64,000 nt of DNA from Tyto alba (taxonomy: Eukaryota > Chordata > Aves > Strigiformes > Tytonidae), in contig NW_024881313.1 of NCBI RefSeq assembly GCF_018691265.1, forward strand, positions 372,001-436,000. The letters are read 5' to 3'. Below the pieces are notes generated by a model. The model did not search any database, was not told the origin of the DNA, and saw nothing but the letters and a program-made list of their open reading frames with translations. Numbering within the stretch: the stretch's first letter is position 1; each line of letters opens with the position of its first letter. Positions 37,775 through 49,608 of this stretch are shown here, piece by piece. A program made the position numbers and the translations under genes.

Positions 37775-37977
37775 GAAAATGACTATCTTGGTGATGGTTG
37801 TCACAGCAACAAGGGCATTTCAAAGCCCAACACCAGTGCTCCTCTTCAGCTTAGTGCTAGGAAGCCCAAGCAGCAGGGCTGTTGATGTGGGGGATGAAGC
37901 CAGAACAAGTGGTAGGCATGTAGTAGATATGTGTCACCAGGCAGCAACGACTTCTTCCTCATTCCATATTGGTTCTG
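37775..37977 (+). other. Exon-like segment with good splice sites
   Basis: A pyrimidine-rich acceptor (CTTTTCTTCTTAG) is followed 203 bp later by the donor sequence GTGAGT. In phase 0 after the acceptor, 36 codons are open, beginning ENDYLGDGCHSNKG, and end in TGA. A second frame is open across the whole segment. The composition is richer in GC than its surroundings. It could be an exon of a non-coding RNA or the last coding piece of a gene, or it could be chance. I do not recognise the peptide, and no partner exon was found. Confidence 0.2.
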
Positions 37978-38097
37978 GTGAGTAGTCTGAAAAGGTCTCG
38001 GGTTTCTTTCTTCCTTTCTTATGCACAGCTTTCCTTTGAACTGTATGGAAACAAATTACACTAGAAGCTATGGACTCAGGTTTGGGGATGTGGATCT

Positions 38098-38118
38098 CCC
38101 CTCCCCACCCCACCCCCC
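38098..38118 (-). other. Strong G-quadruplex motif
   Basis: On the minus strand four G runs of 6, 4, 4 and 4 bases are separated by single-base loops (T, T, A). This is a textbook G4-forming pattern, with loops as short as possible. It sits at the edge of a strand-asymmetric A/C-rich tract that continues to about 38,230. Confidence 0.8.
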
Positions 38119-38387
38119 AAAAAAAAACCAAAACAAACAATCCCCCCAAGTATCCCCAAACAAAAACAATACAAAACTCCAACCAAATATAAAACCTCCA
38201 AACCTCAGTGAAAAGAACACACATAAACAAAGAGGTCCCCCCAATAAAACAGCATAAATATACAGACAAGATCTGCTTTGTTCAGCATCAGCCCATGATG
38301 GATTTTGCTGTTGTAGTGATATGTGAATTTTCCTAATTCAATCACTAGGGTAATCACTTAGCAAAAGATGTGATGACAGAAGTGAAA

Positions 38388-39290
38388 AGCATTTCATAGA
38401 TCATCAAATCCAAGCTGCTGTGCTAAGCATATTGTCATATCACCCTATTTATAAATGTGCCAGTTTCATCAAAACTGGTTAGGATGTTAGCTCCTCTTAC
38501 CTGTATGAGCAGTGTATTCTAGAAATGCACTTGTCTTATGGAGGGTCTAGTCTATACTTATTATAGCTTGGTTATATCCATTGGCTCTTCAGTCACTTCA
38601 ACTCTTCTCCCTCCAATGTTCGCAGCCTGTTGTATTCATATACAGCAGTCCAGAGACTTCTCTGCCGTTTTTTTCTGAACTTCGTGCCTTTCATGTAAGA
38701 TAATCTTCATTCCTCTGATCATTTTAGCCCTTCTCTGAGCTGTGCAAATGCTAATTCATCATGAGCAACTAGAATTTGTAAGGTTCATTCTAGATAAGGT
38801 CTTACAGAGGTAATAGATAATGCACTGACTTCTTATACCATGTCTGATGTGTCACAGGATTGCATTTGTCTTTTCTATGTTTGTACTTATGGTTCATGGT
38901 CATTGCAGTCTGTGTGACCAGTCATTTCCAGCTAGTGAACTCTGAGTCTTTAGGAGAAATTCTTGTTATATGCCAAGACTTTTGTCTGTATGATGGGACC
39001 TAAGGCTGCCTTTTCTTTCCCAGCTGAAAGGAAAGACAACCCTAATGAACAGTCAGGAAGAGATGCAGTGCACTTCAGTCATGTTTTTGACTATCAAGGG
39101 TTAGGACTGTAGGTTTCAGAGTCTGAAATGCCCATGCTTATTTCATTAATTATTTTATCAATTTTATTGCATTTATCTCATTTTCTCTGCAGTTTTGATA
39201 TCACCCTATTGTCATCAGTACAACTTATTACATTCATAATAGTAATTATCTTGGTGTGATTTAGACAGATGCTTCCATCTTCGTGGATGA
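38388..39290 (-). mobile_element. Ancient, decayed CR1/L3-like LINE fragment
   Basis: Read on the minus strand, this stretch keeps the order of landmarks seen in old CR1-type elements. On the + strand they read: a CATAGATCATCAAATCCAAG end at 38,394, a TTTCTGAACTT block near 38,671, GTAAGATAATCTTCATTCC near 38,695, CTGATCATTTTAGCCCTTCTC near 38,716, AAGGTCTTACAGAGGTAATA near 38,797, a CACAGGATTGCATTTG block near 38,853, and a GTCATCAGTACAACTTATTACATT block near 39,211. Reading frames are destroyed by many indels and stops. It is much older than the CR1 at 61 kb. I base this on remembered family structure. The subfamily and exact ends are not determined. Confidence 0.65.
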
Positions 39291-40669
39291 GAAGTATGTC
39301 TAAAATCTTGGGTGAGGCAGTTCTCAGTTATTTCTGTCCAGATATGAAATAGTTTAAAATCTGCCTCTGTCAGTGTATTTTCTTTTTTTTCCTTTGAGTT
39401 TCTGGGCTCAGATTGAGGTACAGAATACAGTAATGTTCAGGTGACCTTTATGGCATTTTTTTAGGTGTATCTGTTTACATCTGGAACAAAGACTTTATTT
39501 GAATGAGTCAACTTCTTTCTAGGAGATTATACTTAGTATTTCATACATAACTGTGGAAAGAACTGCTGAAATACCCAGTGTATTAGTAGTCTTGGTTAAC
39601 AGGGGATACCACAACTCTAGCAACTCTCCACTAAATTTACAGATTAGATCGAGACACTGCATTTGGCTTACATGCAAGATTGAGGTCAAGGCATGTGTGC
39701 TCTTTTCTTATCCCTGCCATAGATCTGCTGGATAAGCATGGGTTGGACTCTGTCCTTTGGTTTCCTTGTGTATAAAAATTAACCATATATCATCAGTTTA
39801 ATAGTCCGTGATACCTTATAATTTGAGTTCAGTCATGGCCTCTGCTTCAGGTGTTTCAAACTGAGTGGCATATTAAAGTGTATTTGGCAATATTGTAAAA
39901 ATATGGTAATGATTATATTGAGTCAGTGAAAGACAAAAAATAAAGAAATTCTGCATGTTCCTTCAAATTTAGTACCTGAGAGTCATTGTAAATGGGGTTT
40001 CTAAGGTTCTTTGCAAAGTCATATGTTGTGGCAGATACACTGGCTGTACCTGGACTGAAAGACCATAACCGGTTACTTGGGTTTTAGGAAGCAGAAAAGG
40101 TAGAAGCATGTCTATATTTGACTTTTGTTGAGTGACTCATTCCCTTCCTCTTTCAAGAGTTGTGTCAGCTTCCCTCTAGGACCAAGAGCTCTAATGTGCT
40201 TTCTTCCCCTCACCGCTCACTGCCAGGAGAGTAAGGAGGCTTGACTTGGAAATGCTGAGTGAGTGGCAAGCAGCTGAGCAGTCTGATTCAGTATATTGCT
40301 GCATACAGCACTGTAAATCTGGCAAACCTAATTATACTCTGAGGGATAATGACAACTCCATATGGAATGGAAAATTGTTTGCATGTAGATTTTTCTTCTT
40401 AACTCTTCTGGTCTTCCTGCAGTTAGTAGGCAGGCAGCAGCCTCCAAAGTTAACAGTGATACTACTCCTTGTCCAGCTGGCATGGGAGATTTGACTTCAC
40501 ATGAGCCAGCTGGCTATCTCCTTGCCTCATTTCACCTAAGAGACCGAAATATGTCATCCTTGAGATATGACCAGACTGGAACTTACACCTCTTTCTGGGA
40601 AAAAAAAGCAGCATTATCAGTACCCTGTATATGCTTTGCTTCAGAGATATATAAAATATATAAATATAC

Positions 40670-40685
40670 ATACATATATATGTAT
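40670..40685. repeat. 16-bp perfect AT palindrome
   Basis: ATACATATATATGTAT reads identically on both strands and lies in a longer TA-rich tract (40,645-40,690). Such tracts can extrude cruciforms and are often polymorphic in length. Confidence 0.8.
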
Positions 40686-43600
40686 ATGCTTTATCTATCT
40701 TCATGCACAGATGTTAAAACTAAAACGTATACAAAAGAAACTTCAAGCTTACAAATAGAAATCCAGAAAAAGAACCAGGAAATGAAAAAACAAGGTACTC
40801 TGTTTTCATTTTGACATGACTGTCTTACTTCCCCTACCCTGCATATCTGGTAGCTTTAATTATCAGCTGAATTGTTTAAACATCCAGCTAAATTTATTCC
40901 ATACACGTACTCAGAAGTATTGATATTAGGAGGATCAGAGTATTTTTGTTTCCTGCATATGGGGATTTAATTTATTACTCTTCAATATGGCACCAGTGGT
41001 TTTGGGGCTTATTTTCCTTTCTCTAATACATACAAATAATATGGAGAAAGATAAAAATGGCTTTTTAAATAACATTGTTTTATTAAGTAGTCCTTCTGGG
41101 CTCTGAAAGTCACATCTGGAACAATGAATTGAATGAGATGTTATAACATTTACTGATGCTGCTGTTTAGCTGAATGTTGATTTTGCAGAGGCAGCAGTGT
41201 ATCAGTCTGAGCCATGAACCTTTCCCAGGAGAATGTAGAATTTGGAGACAATTGAAAGTGATAAAGATATAGAAAATTCCACCTATGTGGGTAGGGTGCT
41301 AGGGCAATACAGGTGATACGTCATTAAGTTACAGATGTCAATTGTTCCAGCCAATCCTGATGAGTTCCTTTTAATAGCATGGGAAATTAATGGGGTTATT
41401 TCACATCTCCCCTTTCGGCTGCTCAAAAGTAAGAAAATGCTCAAACGAAGCAATTCTAAAATTATCAAAGCTTGCAAAAATTAAATTAAAAGCATGAAAT
41501 AAAAGCACTTTAAAAAGTGATAACTGGGGGTTCTTATCTTGTATCTCATGAACAGCAGATGTGGCACAAACCTCTAGCAGTAATCTGAGATGCCTACAAT
41601 GCGATGTTTATAAAAAGTGACAAAGAAAACCCTTTACCTCACGTAAGTTAATTAAGTTTTTTGTCCACTGGATGACTACTCCTGGTAGAACTGAGTACTC
41701 TGGTTTATACTGACTTAAAAAAAAAAAAGGCCTTTATTGAAATAAACCATTAAATAAGGATAAATATTTGCTTAAAAAAAAAAAAATAAAAAGAACACCA
41801 AAAAAACACAAAACAAACAAGTTAGTGGAACTTTCTTCCAAGGTAATAAATGAGAATTCTGGCAATTAAATCATTAGAATCCACTTCTAAACTGAATATT
41901 ATAAGTAACTTAAAGTTGGATTTAGAGAAATAAAAACAGAGGGGCTACAGATTTTAGGTTATTACAGTGTAAATTAATATACTGCTACCCTTCTTTCTCC
42001 ATGACTTCCCTTAGATCAATGTGTACATTGTCACCTAATGATGACAATTAGGTAAGTAGTATTGTCCTTTGATCAAAGCAGGGGGCTCGTAAGAAGGGTC
42101 CCAAAGGACATCAGATGCTTTTTGTGCTGGGGTTGTTGATCATGCATTGTTCAGTGCTCTCATCTGTTCTGATCATTTGCCATTTGAGATCTGTGATCAA
42201 CATTTTCTAGGTGAAGAAAATAGGCCATCAATGTTTATTGCAACTGGTGTTGTGAATAACAAGTTTAGGATGCTGAAGATCAAGCAAAATAGATCACGTG
42301 TTATCAAAAGATCTCAAAGGCCATCGTATAAGACTGGTTTTATAAACTGACTCGGGAAATTCTTGTCTACATTGTCACTCATAAAGATGAGTTGTAATAA
42401 ATAAATAAATATGAAATAAAAATAGAGTGTTTGCTCCTAATGAAATGACCTACTGAAGGTCTTTGCATCTTTCACAAGTTTTAACTGCTTCCACTGGAGG
42501 CAGTTCTTAAAGTTGTTTCACAGCCAAATTATTTGCAATAGTTTTTTCAGCTGCAGCATCCTTCAAAGTCATCTACAGAGATATATCCAGGAATGTATCC
42601 AAGCATACTGAGCACAGGAGATTTCTGATGCTAAGTAAGATGTCTCATGTTTGGATTCCAAACATAAATGGGATGTAGTGCTATTCCAAAGTCCTAAGAC
42701 TTTCAAATCATGGATTACATTGTGAAGGTTCTTTTTAAATCTTCGAAGTGAAATGTGTTGTTGGAGATGACTTCTCTGAGGATTACTGGCAAACATGTTG
42801 TATTCATGGGGGTACTCCACAATTTAGATGGCACAGACATGATGACTCTCTCATTCTAATTTATCTTTGTACATGGTTTACAACATCCACTCAAATTACT
42901 TCTTGGTGTGCAATTTTTCATGCTTGTTCTTCTTTCAGAAGTGATTTTTTTTTTCAAAGGATTTCAAAGAAAATCTACTTTAGCTCTGAGCTAGGCATGA
43001 AAAGTATTGTTTTGACACACTTCTATGCTCTGATTGCTCCAGGAGCATTTAAGTCTGAAAACTATAATTGTGACGGGTATGTCTCAGCCTCTCAGACAAA
43101 AATAACATTAAACAAAATTAATTAAGGTTGTAAAGTTAGGCACTTGCTGAAAAAAGTTAGACAATGACAGAATGTTCATTGATAGTGAAACCTTAATTTA
43201 GTCCTGCTCTGTATATATGTGATGCCACCTTTTAAGAGATAATGTACTATTTTTTTTTTTTCCCCATGTCCTGTTGTCCTGTCTTTTTGTTGCCTGGTAT
43301 TGTCTTTCCTTACTGAGTCTCTCATCACATTTGTCTCTCCAGATCTCTTTGATTTATCCATCCAGACCTCTAATTTCTACCCCATCCCTGACATTTCCTT
43401 ACCTCACATTCTTACTGTCACCTTCACTCCTGAAAGTCTCTGCCTCTGTCTTTTTGACTCTGCTGCCTCTGCTGTCATCTTTCTGCTGTTGTCCAAGAAG
43501 AAATGGAACTAAGAAACAACAACAAAAAAATAATCCACATCATATATCTTAGGTACCTATATTCAGGTGTAGAGAACTGATTTATATATGGTAATATGTT

Positions 43601-44719
43601 TGGAAACAATCTTTTGGAGAAGGGACAGAGGGGAACCCTTCCAGACTGTCCACAGTCCAGTGTCTCCTATTCTTTTGTCTTGCAGGTCCTTTTGCTATGC
43701 TGTGTGCTTTGGGATTTCCAATGAGGGTTCAGCTTTTTTCTTTTGTTTACTGATGTGCTGAGTTTTCTAAGACTGTGTTATTAACAGATGAAGTAGAGAT
43801 GTTAGAAAAGTCTAATGGAGGAAATTATCTAGGAAAATAAAATCTGAGACAAAGAACATTGACATTCTTCGTGTATTTGTATTTCACCAAATACATGTGA
43901 GCATGCTAATTTTGTGTGCAACTCCTCTGTGAAACAAAGTGCTCCTTTCACTCTTACCCACCTTGTGTGTTTCTCATCCTTTCCCTCTATCTTTTTATTA
44001 ATCTTTTTCTATGTTCTCTTAAGTTAAATTAGTTTAGGCCTACAGGGAAGGTTACTGTGTGTATGCAGCACCAACTGGCACCGGCCTCTTCAGGTTTGCC
44101 AGGCATTGATGGTCTGCTCTGCACTCTGCACTCCCGCTCTGCTTAGTGATCAGTGTGCTGGGAGTTGTGAACACACAGAGCAAACCAGTGAGCCCAGTTC
44201 ATTGGGTGAATTTTAACCTTAATTTAATATGGGAGCTTCCAGAGCATTCTCACTGATATTGCGAAAAGCTAACTCACATTCTTAATTTCCTACACTGTAA
44301 GTAGATCTCGCTAATTTGTTCCACAACTGTTTAATTGGAAAAGGGGCTGTCATTATGTGTTAAATAAAACTGGAAAAGGAGCTGAAGGAAGATCTATGTA
44401 ACAATAAAAGTTTGTTCCAGTTCAAAGCTGCTGTTGATACTGCGTGTGATCCAAAATCTCTTGATGCCAGAGGAAATGCTCCCATTGATGTCATCAGATT
44501 TCAGATCAGAGCCGTTGTGCTCAGCCCACTGCTCCTGTGGCCACTGCTCTGGTACCTGAGTCTCTGGGAGAGTGTACTGTGCCAATGGCATTTATAGAGA
44601 CCTCACTCCTACTCTCCCCCTGTCAAGGACCACATGCAATAGATGCCCGCTCCCACTTGTATAATTAATTATTTCTGTTTCTCCCCCCAAGTATTTTATG
44701 TGAGATATTTTGTCTTTAA

Positions 44720-44768
44720 TTTTTTTTTTGTTGTTGTTTTTTTGTTTTTTTTGTTTTTTTTTTTTTTT
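44720..44768 (+). repeat. T-rich low-complexity tract
   Basis: About 49 bp of T runs separated by single G bases, ending in TTTTTCAGG. The end looks like a splice acceptor only because of the T run. Confidence 0.9.
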
Positions 44769-47040
44769 CAGGCTAACCTTTTCCTTTTTAATGAGGCCAC
44801 ACATGCATGATTTTGTGTAATCCACTGGTGTCATGGACGATGTCTGGGTGGTCCTTGCTGCATGGTAGGCAGCAGTCCCATAAATCTCAGTTACTGGCTC
44901 ATTCAGCCAGGAATCGATTCCTGGATGGTCTCTTTGGACTTATTGTCTGAGCCTGGACATGCTAGGTTGCCCCACCATTGACACTCTCTGTGCTTTTACG
45001 TTAAACAAAAGAAAAAAAAAAAAAGGTAGTATGTTTTGAGAATCCAGGTTAATGGATGAATTGGAGCTTCCAGTGATCCACTCTAGTATTACTGTATGTT
45101 ATAGGCTCAGGCACCAAACCATGGTTTTGGCAAGCCCCACCAGTGTGTGGCCAGCCCTGGGGCCAGGAGGAGCTCCCTGGTGAAGGGTTTGAGATCAGTG
45201 GTCTCCTCCTGACTGTCAGGGAAATGTGATTCATTGGACAGTCTCACAGCTGAATTGATTTCTCAGTTGTCTTAAGATCCATATTGCCCTTTGGTGTTGC
45301 CAATCATACTATTTTCTCTTTTGCTTCATCTGCCTGTTTTTTCCCCAAGCTTTATCTGTCTGTGCACTGCTGAAATTTCCTGTTTTCTCCTCCAATTTAC
45401 TTTTAGAAGGAGTGGAGTGGAGACCCCTGTCAGTCAGTCTGCTGGTTAAAAGATGCTATTGCCCTTAGCTAGGCAATCTCTTACATCAGTTCAGCAGACA
45501 AAGACACAAAAATAGGTTTTTTGCTATCAGAGCAGAGCAAATATTTAACTCTTTCCAATATCCAAGTGTTTTCTCTGTGATTTTTAACAACTGTTGATAA
45601 TAAATCAGCTGCTATAGTAAAATTTTGTTTTATGGACTATGTACTATTCGGGGCTCTGTGCTGGCTGGGGAAGAGAGCTGGTATAAGTCACTTTCCTATT
45701 CTGAATGTCTTCTCACACATATATAAAATGAATAAAAATGCTGCCTGTCTTTCTGATGTACTTAGAAATCCACTGCTGAAAAATGTAACTTAAAAGTTGG
45801 ACATTATCATCTAGAATTCTAATCAAACTCATATGAACATTATACGTAAGAAGGCAGCCTGATGGCATATACAGCTGTAAGTGTAAAGAAATCAGGAAAT
45901 TCCAACCCCTGCTGTAGATGAGTGCCACTGCAAGCATTTTTAAGCACAAATGTTAGCTGTTCATTCTGTCAGTAAGGCAGAGAACATGGTGAGCTGCATT
46001 GCTATATGTTAAAATTTTCCTCTGTATTTAATTTCTCTGCTGTGATTTTGCATTAGCATAATCATAAATAAGAAAGTATCAACAAAGGACCGAAAACTGA
46101 AGTCAGGTTTCAAGTTGAACACCCTGCTACGCTTTGTGAGTGGCATTAGTTTGAGGGAGGACGGGGAGTAGTATGAACTCACGCCCCCAAAAGTCTAGAA
46201 TTGTTCTGCAGAACCAAATTTATTTTTTGAAGATACAGCTTCTCTTTTGATGTCTACAATTTTTACTCCTATTTTCCAATTTTGTCTTGGACCATGAGAA
46301 CCTTGAACGTACTTTTGGGCATCAGGTTACTTCAAGGACTTCTGTTTAAAACATCAGCTTTTTCCTGGTTTACAAAAGCAAAAAGATTTTGTTATCTCAA
46401 ATAAATATACATCAGTTACTGTTGTAAAATATTTTTAACTTTTGAACATATCTGAAGCACAAAGTATTAAAGGTGAATCTTTGTTATTTTCTGATTTCAG
46501 ACATGAGAACTCTATAAATTAGCATACAATTCTGTAGATGAACAAGGTTTTAGGTCTACCTCCAAAATTCCATCTCCTCCTTTTTCTAGTCTCACTTCCC
46601 TTGCTGATCTTGCCTGGACACCTCAGGGCAGTCCAAGGGCATGTACAAGCTGGTCCCTGATAGGCCTATGTTATAAAGGTTGGTTCATGAAAATGAATGT
46701 CTTCTCCCTTACTAGACTTTTATTTTATGATTTATTGGTTCCAGTTCCTGTCATCAGTGCAGTAAACTTAAAAGTCCCAAAATCTCTTGTCTTCATTTAA
46801 CATGTGTTACACAGAACAAAATAGGATGATGATCATCATTATTATTTTTAAGAAAAGAAGGAATGTCTTTATTGTAACTATACCGGCTCATGATCCTTGG
46901 TAAAGGAGCAATAAGGTTGAAAATTGCATGATTTATCAATCTGAAAATGCTTGTGCAACCCAGTTCCGTTCTCCTATTTGTCTGCATCATGATACTAGCT
47001 TATTGCATTTCCCTGCCATTTTATAAAAGCTCAGAACAAA

Positions 47041-47161
47041 TCATAGAATTGTAGAATATCTCAAGTTGAAGGGGACCCACAAGTGTTATAGAGTCCAACT
47101 CGCTGCTCCTCATAAGACTATCTAAAACTAAATCATATGACTAACAGCGTTAGTTCATCAT
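47041..47161 (-). mobile_element. CR1 LINE 3'-end fragment
   Basis: On the + strand it begins TCATAGAATTGTAGAATATC and continues GGGGACCCACAAGTG, AGAGTCCAACTC and CTGCTCCTCATA. This is the reverse complement of the CR1 3' untranslated end, including the ATTCTATGA motif at its terminus. About 120 bp is present, so the element is strongly 5'-truncated, the usual state for CR1. Divergence is moderate. No coding part remains. Confidence 0.9.
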
Positions 47162-47534
47162 GCTTTATGGCAACTTCCTTCTGTACATAGTAATAGGCCT
47201 TGTGTCCACCCTCCTGCACTGATACTGTTCAAATAGGTACAGACTTGAAACTGAGGTGATGAGCATGGGAAAGACAGCAGCATGGGTTTCTTATTTAAGA
47301 ATGCTTGTTTACAAGTGAAGCAGGTTACACTCAGTTGGTATAAACTAAGATAATAAAGTGAAGTTGAGACTTTTTTTTTTTTCCCTAAAATACAACCATT
47401 TCTTGCTATTGTGAGTAATAGTAATACAATGACTGCAGAAGTAGCATCCTGAGGTCTTAAAAAGATTATGACCATATTGTGTTGCACACTTCAAATACAC
47501 CTGAAGAAATGTTGTAAATTTCCCTCAAAGGAGA
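47162..47534. other. Unique spacer, nothing recognised
   Basis: AT-rich sequence after the CR1 end, with a short T run near 47,370. No gene, repeat boundary or signal that I can support. Confidence 0.5.
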
Positions 47535-48152
47535 TTGAGTCTGGGAGAGACACAGAGCACAACCAGATTTGCTAGAACACCTTTTATAAAGTTGTTTTTT
47601 ATTAATAGACTTGAGCTGTTAATAGCAGAAAACTATTTGCACTATTCATTCACTTACTCTTTTGCACAGCTCATACACTTGCAAAAAGCTGGAGCAACAG
47701 CGAGAGGCCAACCCCACTGTACACTTACTCAGAAGTGGATGGTCATCCTGATACAACCATGGTTTCTAGACAGGTGTTTGGAAATGCCTTTGAGGTCCCT
47801 TGCATCAGCAGGTGTGTGTTATACCTGTAGTTTCTGTCTGTATGTAGCAGTCTATTTCCTTTCTTGGCATGGCCCAAATTATCCCACCGCTGATTCGACA
47901 CATTCACTGGCTTCTTGGTGTCCTCAGTTTACCAGTTCTTGGGAGACTTTCACATGCTACCTCATGTCACATATGTTTCCACTCTTCACCTATTGTTTTC
48001 TGGTGACAGTTCTTTTATCCACATGTGTAGGTCCCTGGGGAGCCCATTTAGGCAGGCTTATGCAGCTTGGTTTTTGTGGCAGGAACAGTGCTGCTGAGAC
48101 ACCGAATGTGACTGAGGGAGGCAAAACATATGTGGGAGAAAGGAAGAAATGA
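47535..48152 (+). CDS. Longest open frame in the window, 205 codons, unknown
   Basis: An uninterrupted ATG-started frame of 205 codons that overlaps no recognised repeat. The predicted product has no domain I recognise. It is rich in Cys, Ser, Thr and Leu and has two hydrophobic stretches, around residues 92-110 (CSFCLYVAVYFLSW) and 140-163 (MFPLFTYCFLVTVLL). The region is richer in GC than average, which lowers stop density, and a frame of this length can occur by chance in 64 kb. If the minus-strand exon just to its right is real, this DNA would instead be that gene's 3' untranslated region. I think it is more likely not translated than translated. Confidence 0.15.
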   Translation: MSLGETQSTTRFARTPFIKLFFINRLELLIAENYLHYSFTYSFAQLIHLQKAGATARGQPHCTLTQKWMVILIQPWFLDRCLEMPLRSLASAGVCYTCSFCLYVAVYFLSWHGPNYPTADSTHSLASWCPQFTSSWETFTCYLMSHMFPLFTYCFLVTVLLSTCVGPWGAHLGRLMQLGFCGRNSAAETPNVTEGGKTYVGERKK

Positions 48153-48202
48153 CCTTTCTGTGTAGCTGGGGTAACTGGGCCACAGCATTTTACTGACTTG
48201 TC

Positions 48203-48363
48203 TCACCCCTGGCAGGAAGCCTGTGGCAAGACTGTGTTGTCCTTGCTCAGTCCTTCATTCTCAGGAACAATGGTCTCTGCAGTTTTCAGCTCCTGTTGCT
48301 CTTCTTGCTCTGCTGCAAGATTTACAGTCACAGTGTACTTGCTTTCCTGGATTTGCTGCCACT
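48203..48363 (-). CDS. Possible 3'-terminal coding exon, unknown gene
   Basis: On the minus strand an acceptor-like CCTATTTCCAG precedes 2 nt plus 52 sense codons and a TGA. The peptide starts WQQIQESKYTVTVNL, continues through a Q/E-rich middle (AAEQEEQQELKTAE) and ends QASCQG. Its composition is typical of a hydrophilic protein tail, not of random AT-rich translation. Upstream of the acceptor the frame is closed by TGA within about eight codons, as expected for an intron. The entry phase would be codon position 2. I do not recognise the protein, and no upstream exon was found in the window. It could also be a retrocopy fragment or chance. Confidence 0.3.
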
Positions 48364-49608
48364 CTGGAAATAGGCTTCAAGATCTGAGAAAAACCTCAAA
48401 ATGTCTGAGGTTGGGTCTCTAAGGCTTAGTTGGCACACCCTTGCTGTGACTCAGCCCGAGCTGTTTGTTCCTCTCAATGAACTAGTGACATTTCTTCTAG
48501 TCTTGAATGCACAAAGTGTGGCTGAAAAAGAAGCACAAAGAGATGTGAGGTGTCCAAAGGGAACAATTGCTTAGAGTCCATTTTTGCCTATGACTCTTCC
48601 ATCCAACACATCTAATGCATTTAGAAGAAAAGAAAGAATAGGCTAAATATTTGTAAAAAATTAAATGCAAAAGGAAGACTCAAATGGATTAAATTATTGA
48701 GGTTGTGATTCAATATAATGTGTTTTGCAGGAATCACTTTGTTTTCCAACCTTTGTCTTCTACTGTTTCCCAGCCCAAGTGCTGAAAACAGCAGTTGGCA
48801 AAGCATTGTTTTTATTTCACCCTAGATATTGTTAATATTTATTTAGATAACACTGACAAATGTACTTCAGGATAGCAATTTTGACTATATTGATTTGGTG
48901 GTGATGGTGTATCCTCAGCAGAATCCAGTGCTGATGAGACATGACCAGGCCTAATATTGTAACTTCATGTTAACCTTTTCTCTAGTTTGTTTTTTTTTTT
49001 TTTTTTTTTTTTTTTTTTCAGTCTCTGAAAGCTCATTAGATTTTATAGAGGAATGACTATGTATCAGTTGCCTTTATCTTTAGGTAAATTCCATTCATGT
49101 AATATGGACTGTATGTATAGAGTTTATAGCTTGACCGTGAAATGTTGGTGATTTTGAAAAAATCATAGTGTGTTTTGAATGAAAAACATTTCGACCTAGC
49201 TTCTTTTTTTGAACTGGGATCTGATGCCGAGCCATTAACAGTTGCAGGATCAGGACCTTAGTCAATATTAAATAACTTAAGAAATTGTAGAATTTGTACC
49301 AGGTCCTCAAAAGAGATAAGTAAACTCCTGGCTCTTTCTTCATCCTGTTAAATACTGCACATGATATGGAACTACATCAGTCTGGAAGACCTGATACCTG
49401 TTCCCTACCATACCTGATGCCACATTGTGCTCTCCTGAGCCTATCCAGGCCCTGGAGAAGACCTTGGTAGATGCAGGTGACTTTAGCACAAAGGTCAGGA
49501 GGCATTTGTGATGCAAACTAAAAAGGAAAAGTTACAAAGACAAATAACTCCACTCTGTGCCTGTTTCGGTATTCCGTTGAGTATTGCTATTGATTCACTT
49601 AATCAAAA
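48364..49608. other. Unique DNA, no gene recognised
   Basis: AT-rich, with a 29-T run at 48,990-49,018. Only short unrelated open frames. No repeat ends seen before the LTR-A copy 2 target site. Confidence 0.5.
48990..49018 (+). repeat. Poly(T) tract, 29 T
   Basis: Uninterrupted T run followed by CAGTCTCTG. It could be the antisense tail of an old insert, but nothing recognisable adjoins it. Confidence 0.9.

Larger units (their letters stand above)
25256..38387. other. Unique AT-rich DNA, no gene recognised
   Basis: The largest near-featureless block. Open frames are short (the longest are about 100-115 codons, at 27,700-28,005, 31,592-31,939 and 35,881-36,192) and none resembles a protein I know. 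Simple repeats include a 22-A run at 36,419-36,440 and T-rich tracts near 29,700 and 30,350. A palindromic CRE (28,532), one exon-like segment (37,775) and a G-quadruplex motif (38,098) are listed separately. Confidence 0.55.
39291..47040. other. Unique AT-rich DNA, no gene recognised
   Basis: Short open frames only (up to 125 codons at 42,748-43,125, +), none recognisable. Contains an AT palindrome at 40,670, overlapping hairpins at 42,027-42,052, T-rich tracts at 43,250 and 44,720-44,768, and A-rich pieces at 41,719 and 41,773. A minus-strand frame of 65 codons at 44,394-44,591 has TATAAAT just upstream, but no product I can name. Confidence 0.55.

Noticed and set aside
44394..44591. 65-codon minus-strand frame with TATAAAT just upstream
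   Set aside because: The peptide has no recognisable domain and the TATA-like word lies too close to the first ATG for a normal transcript leader.
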